In this document: positions 1-10,858 of the stretch, piece by piece
How the letters are laid out: each line of letters opens with the position of its first letter
Position numbering within the stretch: position 1 is the first letter of the stretch
Source of the DNA: Hymenopellis radicata
Taxonomy: Eukaryota > Basidiomycota > Agaricomycetes > Agaricales > Physalacriaceae
Assembly (NCBI GenBank): GCA_015501595.1
Contig: JADNRX010000084.1
Coordinates: forward strand, 1-64,000
Direction of reading: 5' to 3'
Length of the DNA: 64,000 bases
Notes under the pieces: generated by a model
Seen by the model: only the letters and a program-made list of their open reading frames with translations
Database searches by the model: none
Told to the model about the DNA's origin: nothing
Made by a program: the position numbers and the translations under genes

Positions 1-151
1 GCTACATAGTGGCGTAGAATCAATCGATGACACTCAACAGGTACGTATGCTAATACTTTGTTTTGGTGTGACCCTCCATACCTACAGATGTCACTCAACA
101 CCTTGCATATTTTTGTCCCTTTTTGTGATGCCTGTACTCCAGGAAGGTCCG

Positions 152-952
152 TCTCGAATGTCTCGGTGCATTTCCTCAGCTGTCGTTTTCTCCCGACTGC
201 TGGATCCAGAAATGTAACCCGCCTACGAAGGCGCACATCTAACAGTTCCTTGATGTCCAGACCAGACGCTCCTCCGATAGTAACGTGGCAAGGTAAAGCC
301 GAACCTCGCGTATATTTGAGCTGAGCAATCATTAGCATGACTTTCCTTGATAAGTAGTGGCACTTGTGCTTACAGGACGAGTAATAGAGACCTGAAAGGT
401 TGGGTTATAGAATGTCCAGCTGGAGGCATGTAAGGTTGCCACTCACAGTCCCAGTTATCATTATACCAGAGCCGTGCTTCGACGCGCCGGCGCATCGAAT
501 GGGTATCGAAGTCCAGCCTTCGGGATCCATGTCTGGGTCAGGGAGCGCCCTATTCTCAAGATAGGAAGCCTGGCGTAACCGCGGGCGGAGTGACTCTGGG
601 TGTAAGCAGGACGTTCTTTGTCAGACTACAAGCGTCGTCAATACTCCACGAAACAAACATCGACTGGGAACGGAGCACCATACACAGAAACTTCCCTCTC
701 TGGATGCAAGCGGTCAATCTGGGTCCTGTTATTCTTCTCGTAGAAGAACTCGGGGCGTGGATATTCCCTCGAGGCGCCCATACCGTCTTTCTCTGTGGGC
801 AACGTCGTTTCAACGGGCCATCCAATTAACCCAGAGAACGCCGGAGGATTGAGCGATGGAATCGTACTCTTGAAGAAAGTGTGGCCCCGACAGTGGATTG
901 TGGTCATGAAAATGAAATGATCCCCCGGAGCTTTACAATGAAGGCAAATCAT
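152..952 (-). pseudogene. Possible arrestin-like protein gene remnant
   Basis: Pieces of plausible coding sequence lie in several minus-strand frames. At 952-638 a piece contains HTFFKSTIPSLNPPAFSG, at about 560-480 a piece contains DPDMDPEGWTSIPIR, and at about 320-200 a piece contains KYTRGSALPCHVTIGGASG followed by LDIKELLDVRLRRRV. The order and the wording (a proline-rich 'P.IPP.F' strand, a 'D.D..GW..LP' linker, then a 'YTRG..IPC..T' strand and 'DVRLRRRV') resemble Agaricomycete arrestin-like proteins. The family call rests on my memory of the pattern, not on a search. No single frame or simple intron model joins the pieces. The N-terminal half would have to lie beyond the inverted repeat at 978-1689. 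A decayed gene or an unrelated protein are both possible. Confidence 0.3.
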
Positions 953-977
953 AGTCCTGTAACCGAACCCTCAAATG

Positions 978-1689
978 TGACAAGTCGACGATAGAGGGTC
1001 CTGGTGTTCTCGTGATTTTTTTGGCACTGGGAACATCGCGTCCGTATATGGTATATGATCGAGAAAAATGCCATGTTTTGCCGCCTGCCATGTGGCTGGG
1101 GCCCCATTTGGATCCGTGTGACTTACACGCGCGTAGTCGTTAAGGATGTACATCGCGCTGGACGCGACTTCAAGACCTCTGCCGTTTCCGCTTTCAACCA
1201 CGGATGGACTAAGATGCATCCAAGATGTTCCAGAGATGTCTGATCAGCTTGTCTGCCAGGTTGCTTTTGTTTGAAAGGCTCTGCGCACTTGGGGAAGTTT
1301 CCCGGGAAAGCCTTAGTTTCGCCAGAGGTCGAGCCTTGCTCATAATGTGGATATGCTCTCAACCGGAGCTGCCCGCAGTGTCTGCTGGTCGAGAATTGAA
1401 TTGGCCGGTAGAGAAGCGGTGGGTTATGTGGTTTGAAGTAGGGAATCATGCCTTTGTTAGCAGATGGCAAATATATTGTGGTTTCGTTGCAGAAGTAGGA
1501 CGCGCCAGTGAAGTTTTGACGTTGTCGTAGGTGACAGAGAGGCGCGTCGGTCAGATTGGGATGGATCTCTGGATCTGACACATGGCAAAAACATGGCATT
1601 TTTCTCGATCGTATACCATATACGGACGTGATGTTCCCAGTGCCAAAAAAATCACGAGAACTCCCAGACCGTATATCGTCGACTTGTCA
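978..1689. repeat. Inverted repeat, two ~112-bp arms around ~480 bp
   Basis: Positions 978-1094 and 1578-1689 are imperfect reverse complements. The most conserved block reads CACTGGGAACATC on the left and GATGTTCCCAGTG on the right, and both arms carry ATGCCATGTTTT or its complement. The 480-bp spacer holds no recognised gene, although a minus-strand open frame of about 140 codons crosses it. The structure could be a remnant of a foldback element or a local inverted duplication. If transcribed it would form a long hairpin. Confidence 0.75.
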
Positions 1690-2479
1690 CTTTTATTCGG
1701 TCGGTAACGAGACTAGGCAAATCAGTGACGCCACCATAACTCACAACAACCGAGATACCTCTAATCGTTGTAGGCCCCTGCAGAGATGTGGTATAGCATC
1801 AGAGGTTCCAGCATGGCTCATCAAGTTAAGCGTCGCTCAAGGTGCATGATTCGGATCCTTCTTCTCGAATGCGAAAGAATGACACGTGGAAGGTCCCTCG
1901 AGTATAGTCTGAGATCGCGGCAGGGGATAAAGACAGGCATAGGTGGGGAGGAGCTGGGACGATGCGGGCGCGCTCTGTTCCTCCAACGTATACCCAGGCA
2001 GCGTCGTCGTAGACGAGATGGTAGAAAAAGTGCACAGGCGACGCATCTGTTCCACTTCCGGAGCCTCCAGTTAGATTCAGCCTTTATAATCAGCGATCTT
2101 GAAACTCCCCACCTAGTTCAAAAGTCGAGAACAATGAATAGCGCTTATTGTTTATGATGAGTATAGACCCGAATCTTCTGGCACCACCTTCGTCAGGTAT
2201 ATTCAAGGACGTCCGCCCCGGCGATTGAGTTGCCGCCGTAGGTGAAGTTGGTGACGGCACATCACACCAGCTCCTGCCATGCATCAATATCCGCCCTATT
2301 ATAGAGCCGCTGAGGCCGAGGCTAAGAGCGCGACTGAGGCGCAGCGGAGAGGGCTGCGGCGGTGATGAAAGTGGCAATAACGTAGCCGCAGGGCTAGTAT
2401 ACAGGGTATATTGCAGTAATGTCCGGGTATGAGTACAAATGCGAACAGTATTATATAGGTGCAACCAGTGCCGGTGATG
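1690..2479. other. No recognisable gene
   Basis: Short open frames on both strands overlap each other and none resembles a known protein. This stretch separates the inverted repeat from the 3' end of the bub2-like gene and probably contains its 3' untranslated region. Confidence 0.5.
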
Positions 2480-3653
2480 TCAAGGCTCAAACGGATGCCT
2501 TACGAGCTCCTCATACAAATCTGCGGGCAAGTCGCGCACCAAAGTCACCGTAACCCCGATGACCTGGACTGCATCGAGCTCGGGGAATACTCGTAGTCGT
2601 TTCATGGGACTGGAAGGACGGTTGAGTGTACACCCCGGAGCGTGTCAAGTGATGCTTACCTTGCCTCCTTCATGACTTCTTCCCGCATGAGCAGTAGCTG
2701 TGCGATTACACATAGGACATTTAGGTGGACGCCGAACGCAAGAAGAAAGTCCCATAGTCGGAGTACTTGGTTTAAGGGCGGTGTACAGGCACATAGAGTT
2801 AAGACAGCTTGAGATGTGTTCAGTAAGAGCCCCATAGACCGGCGAGAAAGGTGCTTACATGGGAATGCGTATATTTCAGCCGATAGCTTCTTCTTGCGTA
2901 AAAAGTCGAAGAGTTCGGGGTCTACAATTTTTAGACACTTGTCTAGTAACTGCGAAGGTCAGGTGTGAAGTTGGTGGAAGAAGGGATAAACCAACTTTTA
3001 GACCTCTGTGTACACCGTCTAGGGTTGGTTGAACGTATAGAGGACAGGATTCCTCGATGAATTTGGAGAAGCAGTAGAATGCCTCGAGCTCGGAGGGCAT
3101 CGTGTAGAGGAATGGGGCTGCCAGCACGTTCATTCCTTGTACATAAGTAAATCCGAGTTGCTGCTTTTCTTGTCGGTCTGTATTAAAGATGAGTGTTTGG
3201 CACAGAAGATGCCGGTGACCTGCTGCTCACCGTGATTCCGCCATACAAAGGCATCGAGCAAACGGACGAGCATGTCCTCCCGAACTCGCTCTTTGAACCC
3301 TCGGTCAGTCGCAAGTGTTCTGACGAGGGCGTGGTTATCAAAGGACAGCGCATTGATTTCGCAGGAACATACCGGAAGGTGTCGTTTCTGATTTTCTCGC
3401 GGACGTCGCAGGGCCCGCGTGCGACATAATCGAGGTAGGTGTCCGCCTTGAGGTCGTTTATGCGGAGGAGTATTTTCCATATTCTAGGGCGAAGTGTGGG
3501 ATCCTGGTCTGAGGGAATGCCCTCTGTGAGGATCATACGGCGTAGTTTTTTGGTCCCATCGTCGTACTCGCCGGATGCACGGGATTTTGAGGAAAACTTT
3601 GGCTGGCTGAGGATTTTGGCGAATTGGACGTGGACGGGGACGCTGGGCGGCAT
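2480..3653 (-). CDS. bub2: Bub2/Cdc16-type TBC-domain GTPase-activating protein
   Basis: This is the GAP partner (with Bfa1/Byr4) of the Tem1/Spg1 GTPase in the mitotic exit and septation network, acting at spindle pole bodies. I read six exons: 3653-3373, 3319-3220, 3160-2996, 2949-2859, 2807-2660 and 2609-2480, all with GT-AG introns. They give about 304 residues, the usual Bub2 length. Diagnostic pieces are RRMILTEGIPSD near the N-terminus, EKIRNDTFR-TLATD across intron 1, FTYVQGMNVLAAPFLYTMPS across intron 3, LWDFLLAFGVHLNVL, and the C-terminal FPELDAVQVI. The TBC arginine finger lies in the RNDTFR block and the glutamine finger in YVQGMN. All reading frames are intact. Confidence 0.93.
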
Positions 3654-3812
3654 CGTACTATGACCTTTGATTCATGTGATGGACGGAGGCAAGGAGAAGG
3701 CGTGTTGATTGTGCCCCTAACCCTAATATTACTCCGGGCCGGGGCCTAGATGACCTCGATCACGTTTTTCTCTTTTTCACAAAAAAGTCTCTTCTGTACG
3801 ACTACGACCAGC

Positions 3813-4597
3813 ATGTTCTCCCTCTTCGCTCGCCGCCTGCCCCGCACTACACTCTCCGCCATTCATTTATGCGCGCGCGGTGTAGCAACTGTAACAGAGG
3901 TCGGCCCGACCAACGCTGTCTTCGTTCACGTCGTTCAGAAGATTGACAACAAAATCTCGCACCAAGCCCTCAAAGACGGCCTGGCTGCCAAATTTGGTCC
4001 CGTCGAGCGCCTCTGGCTCAAGCTTCCCGCTGGCAGGAATTGCATTGTCACCTTCCAGGAGCAAGCCGACGCTCAGAAGTTCATGGACAAGGGGACACTA
4101 GAGATTCCTCCAGCAATCCTGTCCGCCCAAAACTTTTCAGGGCCTCGCAAACCCGAGACGGGGACCCAGTCCAAACTCCGGAAGATAGACGACACCAAGA
4201 AATTCCCCCAACTTATCTTGCATAACATTCCTGCACAATTTGGTGTCTCAGCACCCGACATTGCCAAAGCGTTTGGCCAATTCGGCAAGGTCAGCGTTAG
4301 ACAGCGTACGTGGCTCCCTACTTTCGTGTTTCCTTCCAGCTTACCAGACTCTTAGCCACTTTCGGCGGATACCCTCGCGCTTTTGCCTTCGTTTCCTTCG
4401 AATCTCAGGAAGCCGCTGACAAGGCTCTGGAGACAATTCGGTCCGAGGAGGGGATCGTCATTGAGGGTGCCAGACTCGATGCAACTTACTCCGACGCCCA
4501 ACAGCGCCCCGACGGAAAGTACCCTGGTATGTTTCTTCTTCAATACTCCTTCCTTCGCGTCGCTAATCCTACTACAGTGCTCGCTGCCGAGTCTTAA
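3813..4597 (+). CDS. Two-RRM protein, predicted mitochondrial (tandem copy 1)
   Basis: Exons are 3813-4305, 4356-4526 and 4578-4597, which gives about 227 residues. The N-terminus (MFSLFARRLPRTTLSAIHLC) is rich in Arg, Ser and hydrophobics with no acids, typical of a mitochondrial presequence. RRM1 covers roughly residues 36-105 and RRM2 residues 132-205; RRM2 is split by intron 1 and contains RAFAFVSFES as its RNP1-like strand. A role in mitochondrial RNA binding is inferred from these two features only. The ATG at 3813 is chosen because the two other copies start at the same MFSLF. An upstream in-frame ATG at 3750 exists only here. The product is very similar to copies 2 and 3. Confidence 0.85.
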
Positions 4598-5376
4598 ATT
4601 GGTTTTGTTTATCTACACGAGTAATGCACTTTTAATGAATACGTTCGTTCCCCCACTCCGAGTGTTCCCTCTCTGCAAGAGTCACAGCTTCAGCCACTGT
4701 GCGGTTCGACCTCAACCACTTGTCCTGTAGAAACCGGGCGGACTATGCGATCAAGTCGTCGGGATTCCTCTGTTCAACTCGAACCACATCTCCACTCGGC
4801 ACCCTATGGTCTTCAGAGACCTGCCAGTCTTCAAAGTCTCGGCACGAGATGAGAGGATGTGTCTTCGAGTTGGTGAACCGTCAACGTGTCAATTGCTACC
4901 ATCAACGACGTATTTGCGTGCAGTATATTGATGACAGGGTCGAGTCTCGAACCAGTTACCAGCCGCTGGACGCCGGTTTATTGAGGGGATGAGGACAGAA
5001 ATTCGACGGGGAACGCGTCTTCCTTTTATGCTCGACGCGTTCAGACTCGAGCCTCCATCTCTCCGTAAAATTTCGTCCGTCTCCTCCAATTATGAGCCTC
5101 GATCCGCTTTCTAGCTTATCTTACACTGAACCTACTCGTACCTCGCAAACTCAGCTTACACAAAAGTTGAGCTTATACCTCAATCACGAGCGTCGAGTGT
5201 TCCAAAAATCTAAGGGAACGGGGATCAGGAACATATGGGGAACTTTAAATTTTGCCCCCAGGCGCGTCGCGTCAGTCAGTGACAAGCCGCGGTTTATTGC
5301 ATTTTAGGGTGTAGAGGGCTTCATGGACCCCTTGACTTTTAAGGAAAAATGATTCATTGCATACAAATACGGATTA
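4598..5376. other. Intergenic, duplicated downstream flank of RRM copy 1
   Basis: No gene is seen. Much of this stretch recurs downstream of copy 2 (6424-6900): both contain TTGGTTTTGTTTATC, the block around CACTCCGAGTGTTCC, and the tract ending in TGAGCCTCGATCCGC. It is therefore part of the tandem duplication unit rather than unique sequence. Confidence 0.7.
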
Positions 5377-5610
5377 TTGTGGTTCTATACTGCGTCAAAG
5401 AGTGCCATCGCAATAATCCGTCGCTGGTCTTTGAAATTTGATCGTGTGGCAGCTGTGGCTGTGCAATTCGATCCTTCCATTTTCGGTCACACTCGTCCTT
5501 CCTTCAGCGCGTTTACAAACAACATATGGCTTTCTGATAGACAAAGTGCGTGGCAACGTGCTCGCCATTCGATATCTCTCTGATACTGCGACGTAAAGAA
5601 ATCGGCGAGA
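5377..5610 (+). repeat. Truncated copy of the got1 promoter/5' end
   Basis: Positions 5520-5610 match the first exon, first intron and start of exon 2 of got1 (9223-9330): CTTTCTGATAGACAAAGTG, then CTCGCCATTCGAT, then AGAAATCGGCG. The got1 start codon has become ATA (ATATGG instead of ATGTGG). The copy stops a few bases into exon 2, and RRM copy 2 starts 40 bp later. Upstream, 5377-5520 also matches 7738-7885. Confidence 0.8.
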
Positions 5611-5653
5611 GATCACGTTTTTCTCTTTTTCAAAAAAAGTCTCGACGACCAGT

Positions 5654-6423
5654 ATGTTCTCCCTCTTCGCTCGCCGTCTGCCCCGCACTACACTCTCCGC
5701 CATTCATTTATGCGCGCGCGGTGTAGCATCAGAGGTTGGCCCGACCAACGCTGTCTACGTTCACCTCCGTCAGAAGGCTAACAACAAAATCTCGCACCAA
5801 CGCCTCAAAGACGGCCTGGCTGCCAACTTTGGTCCCGTCGAGCGCCTCTGGCTGGCCATGCCCGTTGGCAACAATTGCATTGTCATCTTCGAGGAGCAAG
5901 CCGACGCTCAGAAGCTCATGGACAAGGGGACACTAGAGATCCGTCCAGCAACGCTGACCGCCCGAAACTTCGCCGGGCCTCGCGAACCCGAGACGAGGAA
6001 ACTCCGGGAGATAAACTACACCAAGAAATGTCCGAGACTTATGTTGCATAACGTTCCTGCACAGCTTGGTATCTCATCACCCGAGATCGCCAAGGTGTTG
6101 GGCCAATTCGGCAAGGTCAGCGTTAGACATCGTACGTGGCTTCCCCCTCCGTTTCCTTCCAGCTTACCACCAGACTCTTAGCCACTTACCACGGATACCC
6201 CCGCCGTTTTGCCTTTGCTGCCTTTGAAACTCAGGAAGCCGCCGACAAGGCTCTGGAGACAATTCGGTCCGAGGAGGGGATCATCATTGAGGGTGCCAGA
6301 CTCGATGCAAATTACCCCGACAACGAACAGCAGCCCGACGGAAAGTACCGTGGTGTGTTTCTTCTTCAATACACCTTCCTTCGCGTCGCTAATCCTACTA
6401 CAGCGATCATTGCCGAGTCTTAA
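5654..6423 (+). CDS. Two-RRM protein, predicted mitochondrial (tandem copy 2)
   Basis: Exons are 5654-6131, 6182-6352 and 6404-6423, about 222 residues, with intron positions identical to copy 1. The presequence is unchanged. RRM1 shows substitutions such as VGNNCIVIFEEQ and a linker shortened by a few residues (GPREPETRKLREI). RRM2 keeps RFAFAAFETQEAADK. The reading frame is intact, so this copy may be functional. Its promoter region is a truncated copy of the got1 5' end, so its expression may have been acquired from got1. Function beyond RNA binding is not known. Confidence 0.85.
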
Positions 6424-7737
6424 ATTGGTTTTGTTTATCTACACGAGTAATGCACTTTTAATGAATACGTTCGTTCCCCCACTCCGAGTGTTCCCGCTGC
6501 AAGAGGCACAGCTTCAGCCACTGTGCGGTTCGTCCTGATCACTTGTCCTGTAGAAACCGGGCGGACTATGCGATCAAGTCGTCGGGATCCCTCTATTCAA
6601 AGTCTCGGCACAAGATTGGGGACGTGTCTTCGAGTTGGTGCACTGTCAACGTGTCGATTGCTCCCATCAACGACGTATCTGCGTGCAGATGACAGGGTCC
6701 GCCTTCGTATTAACCACTAGTCTCGAACCAGTTACCAGCCGCTCGGGGAACGCGTCTTCATTTTCTGCTCGACGCGTTCATCATCGCCAGACTCGAGCCT
6801 CTATCTCTCCCGTACAATTTCGTCCGTCTCCCTCCAATTATGAGCCTCGATCCGCCTTCTAGTTTATCCTACTCGTACCTCGCAGACTCAGCTTACAACA
6901 AAAGTTGAATTTATTGCCAGCGCCAACGAGCATCCATGGAGTTTGTGACTCAATGTGAGCCCAGGCCCACTTTGTTCGTAAATGGTGAGCTGCCCTTTCA
7001 TTTCTCCTTCGTCCTGTCTGGGAAATGGTATATGCATGTATTATGCGTATATCAATCAGACTACCGCGTTTCAACTGTGTTGTGGAGGGACTACTCGTGT
7101 CGGAACGTTCAGATCTCCTCCGTCCAGCCACAATCATAATGCGACGCGATAGAGCTCCGAAATTTGATACAGCTCTATATCTCAATTACGTGTTTGCATT
7201 TCTTTGTCGCCCAGAAGAATAATGTGGCCCTACCGCCGCGGTATGGAACGCGCCCCATTCTCTTTACCACCATGCCTCCCATTCAAAACTGGCTTTCACG
7301 CTGCGCGCGCCACCCGAGACAACACGCTCTCCTCGCCAGGCCTGCTATCATGCATCGAGTCGGCCTTGGAAAGAAGGAGTTCTGTTCTGAGCGCACTTTC
7401 TCGATGGAAGGCTATAACGGATCTTATGTTGGTTCAGAGTCCGGATTATGCTAGGGTGAAGAACTTGGGGAATAGACCGCTACTAGTCGACTTTTCGCGT
7501 CGTACATAGGTTAAAATCAATCTGACAATCCATCCTTGATCCAATGCCCTGGTGCCCTCGCTGGTCGTGGCATCCCACTCTATTTTACGTCAATCACGAG
7601 TGTGCAGGAACGGGGATCGGGAACATGGGAACAGGCGCGTCGCGTCAGTCAGTGACAAGCCGCGGTTTCGTGCATTTTACATGGACCCCGTTACTTGTAA
7701 GGAAACATAATTCATTGCATACAAATACAGAGTATTG
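6424..7737. other. Intergenic, duplicated flank plus unique sequence
   Basis: The first part repeats the flank of copy 1. From about 6900 to 7510 the sequence is unique in the window, with short open frames on both strands that resemble nothing I know. From about 7550 (TACGTCAATCACGAG..) the tract again parallels 5180-5380. Confidence 0.55.
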
Positions 7738-7975
7738 TGGTTCTACTGTGTCAAAGCATGTGGAAGAGTGCCATCGCAATAATCCGTCGCTGGTCTTTGA
7801 TCGTGTGGCTGTGCAATTCGTCAGCGCTTGGACCTTCCGTTTTCGGTCACACTGGTCTTTCCTTCCATCCCCCTTTCAGCGCGTTTACAAACAACATATG
7901 GCTTCACAATGTGCGTGGCAATGTGCTCGCCATTCGATATCTCTCTGACACTGGGACATAAAGAACTCGGCGTGG
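7738..7975 (+). repeat. Second truncated copy of the got1 promoter/5' end
   Basis: This matches 5377-5610 and the got1 5' end: TTTACAAACAACATATGGCTT, then GTGCGTGGCAATGTG, CTCGCCATTCGATATC and AGAACTCGGCGTGGCC. Exon 1 has lost several bases and again has ATA in place of the got1 start codon. RRM copy 3 starts 60 bp downstream. Confidence 0.8.
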
Positions 7976-8036
7976 CCTAGATGACCTCGATCACGTTTTT
8001 CTCTTTACAAAAAAAAGTCCCTTCCGTGGAACCAGC

Positions 8037-8808
8037 ATGTTCTCCCTCTTCGCCCGCCGTCTGCCCCGCACCACACTCTCCGCCATTCATTTATGCGCGC
8101 GCGGTGTAGCATCAGACACTCACGCTGTCTTCGTTCGCCTCGATCAGAAGATTGACGATAAAATCTCGCACCAGGCCCTCAAAGAGGGCCTGGCTGCCAA
8201 CTTTGGTCCCGTCGAGCGCCTCTGGCTGGCCATGCCCACTGGCAAGACTTGCGTTGTCACCTTCCAGGAGCACGCCGACGCTCAGAGGCTCATGGACAAG
8301 GGGACACTCGAGATCCCTCCAGCAATCCTGTCCGCCCAAGACTTCGCCAGGCCTCTCAAATCCACCCCCAGAATGCAGAAGTATAGTCGGGCGCTAGACA
8401 ACACCCAAAGATGCCAGCAACTTCTCGTGCATAATGTTCCTTCAGAAGATGGTATCACAGCAGCCGACGTCGCCAAGGTGTTTGGACAATTCGGCAAGGT
8501 CAACGTTAGACAGCGTATGTTGCTTTCCCCTCCGTTTCCTTCCGGCTTAGGAGACTCTTAGCCACTTACCGCGGATACCCTCGCCCTTTTGCCTTCCTCT
8601 ACTTCGAAACTCAGGAAGCTGCCGACAAGGCTCTGGAGACAATTCGGTCCGAGGAGGGGATCATCCTTGAGGGTGCCAGACTGCATGCAACTTACTCCAT
8701 CCAGGAGGAGCGCCCCGGCGGACAGTACCCTGGTATGTTTCTTCCTCTTCGATGTACTCCTTCCTTCGCGTCGCTAATCTTACTCCAGTGATCACTGCTG
8801 ATTCTTAA
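8037..8808 (+). CDS. Two-RRM protein, predicted mitochondrial (tandem copy 3)
   Basis: Exons are 8037-8514, 8562-8732 and 8789-8808, about 222 residues. Intron positions and the presequence match copies 1 and 2. This is the most diverged copy: the linker reads PLKSTPRMQKYSRALD, RRM2 starts QQLLVHNVPSEDGI and its RNP1-like strand is RPFAFLYFETQ. The frame is intact. Divergence concentrated in the linker and RRM2, with a conserved presequence, suggests selection on targeting and some change of RNA specificity; that is inference. Confidence 0.83.
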
Positions 8809-9233
8809 ATTGGTTTTTTTTTTTATCTATACGAGTAATACACTTTTAATGAATATGTTCCCCCACTCCGAGATTCCGCAATTCCATCTGCAAGACTCGC
8901 AGTTTCATAATCACTTCCTACTGCCAGTCTTGATATCCGTGAACTCAGGCTGTCAACGTGTCAATTGCTCCCATCAACGACGTATCTGCGTGCAGTATAG
9001 TCCGCCTTCATATTAACCACTTGTCGGTAGAGGTAGCGTACGTTTGGCATTTGGACTGATACCTGACTGATACTAGCCTTGAATTGAATCTTGAATTCGC
9101 CTCAGCGGAAATACATACCCCGATCCTCTCCAAAATTAGATACGGCTGACGAGTTGAACACGACCTCTCACCTTCCGCTTTCGGTCAGACTCGTCTTGCC
9201 TTCCATCCACCTTTCAGCGCGTTTGCAGGCAAC

Positions 9234-9847
9234 ATGTGGCTTTCTGATGGACAAAGTGCGTGGCAATGTACTCGCCATTCGATTGTCTCTCTGACACTGC
9301 GACATACAGAAATCGGCGTGGCCCTAACCACATTCGGCGGGCTGTTCATGCTGCTGGGCGTTATGCTGTTCTTTGACGGCGCTTTGCTCGCTTTGGGAAA
9401 CGTGCGCGGCCCGCGACTGCTCCATTATTTCAACGCCTAATTGTTGCAGATCCTCTTCGTCTCTGGGCTCACGCTCATCATCGGCCCGCAGAAAACGTTC
9501 TACTTTTTCGCCCGCAGCAGAAAAATACGTGGCACGATCTGCTTCATTGGGGGATAATCCTCGTCTTTATGAAATGGCCGTTCATCGGAGTCGTCGTCGA
9601 GACGTTTGGGTTCTTAAATCTATTCGGGTGCGCTTACTATTGTGGGATTGGCACTCGCTCATGTCCGCCTAGCGATTTCTTCCCCGTCATTGTCACCTTT
9701 ATGCGCCAGCTGCCGTTTGTAGGCACTGCGCTATCACTACCCTATGTCAGAGATGTACGTCTGCGCCATCATTCTTCTCCCGGATACATGCTTAATTTCG
9801 CAAAGGTTGTAGACCGTGTTGCAGGCTCTAGGACATCCGCTGTATGA
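9234..9847 (+). CDS. got1: Got1-type vesicle transport membrane protein
   Basis: Got1 is a small four-helix Golgi/ER membrane protein needed for vesicle fusion. Exon 1 (9234-9255) encodes MWLSDGQ; exon 2 (9310-9401) encodes IGVALTTFGGLFMLLGVMLF; exon 3 from 9450 encodes ILFVSGLTLIIGPQKTFYFF. Later exons give VVVETFGFLNLFG, DFFPVIVTFMRQLPF and the C-terminal VVDRVAGSRTSAV. At 9549-9553 the run is G5, which makes an immediate stop (GGA TAA). A run of G6 would restore the family-like continuation GGIILVFMKWPFIG. Everything downstream is well conserved, so a base-calling error is more likely than a pseudogene. The 5' end was copied twice upstream and the 3' end once downstream. Confidence 0.88.
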
Positions 9848-10858
9848 GGCTCATCATTTTCCTAATAATACACAAAAAACCAAATCTCATCACAAAGCGT
9901 GTCTCGTAAATCTCCCTTCGTTTGAGGACGATCGCGCCCGTGGCGTTGGCTTCGGAATGTTGTGTCTTCTTGCTAGTGTTCGCATTTCATGTCGAGTGCC
10001 ATAGTTATGCTTTGGATGCTGCCGTTGGTTTCTGCTACCGCATATCCAATCCTGTCGAGATCTCCTTCTGTTGCCTGTCGTGTCTTTAACCCTCATTCTA
10101 CTCTTCAGTTGCTTGTATAGGCTCCTCTGTGTTGCCTCGGATAATTTGAGGCCGGAGATATGTGCCATTGCTGTCTCCGGTGCTGGTAATTCCTCCGGTT
10201 GGTCTGCTTCGCGGCTCTGTCGGATTGCAGCAGTCGGCTTGGTCATTTGCCCCTGCCGTTCCGAGGCGTCTACCTCTTTCTGGACCTGGTAATGTTGATT
10301 TACTCCGTGTGAGTCCAAAGCCAGACCTCTTATTGCGTCTACTAACAATGCGCTTCAGAGGCCTAAGGACGACGAATGGAGAATAAAGCTCACCTAGCAA
10401 AATGTCCCACACGCGAAGTGACAGAATCAATGGAACACGTACAACTGCAGTAGCAAATGGATGCGACTGGTATAGTCTGAAATGCAGCATAGAAAATTTA
10501 CTTGGGAAAGCACAGGTGAACAGTGACAAGAACTCTCATATGGGCTGAGACTGGGGTGCCGCGTGTGGAGCAGCGAAACTAGTAACCAACGGGAGAAGTG
10601 AGTGCTCAGCGCTCAGCCTAGCGATTTCTTCCTCGTCATTGTTACCTTTATGCGCTGATCGGCACTGCTGAGCCTATCACTACCATATGTCAGAGATGTA
10701 CGTCTGCGCCATTCTTCTCCCAAATTTATGCTTAAATTGATATCTCGCAAACCGCGTTGCAGGCTCTAGGACATCTGTCGTATGAGGCTCATCATTTTCC
10801 TAATAATACACAAAAAACCAAACCTCATCACAAAGCGTGTCTCGTAAATCTCTCACCA
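9848..10858. repeat. Scrambled partial copies of got1 and permease 3' ends
   Basis: 10613-10856 is a degenerate direct copy of 9670-9917: the got1 last exons, intron and 3' region, with part of the RQLPFVG coding block lost. 9905-9955 resembles the permease 3' end at 10845-10935. 10262-10372 is an inverted copy of 11037-11134, covering a permease exon end, its intron and the next exon start. Nothing here is an intact gene. The order implies at least one duplication and one inversion between two convergent genes. Confidence 0.75.

Noticed and set aside
3715..3727. CCCTAACCCTAA, an interstitial telomere-like motif
   Set aside because: Only two units; chance occurrence is likely and no subtelomeric feature is nearby.
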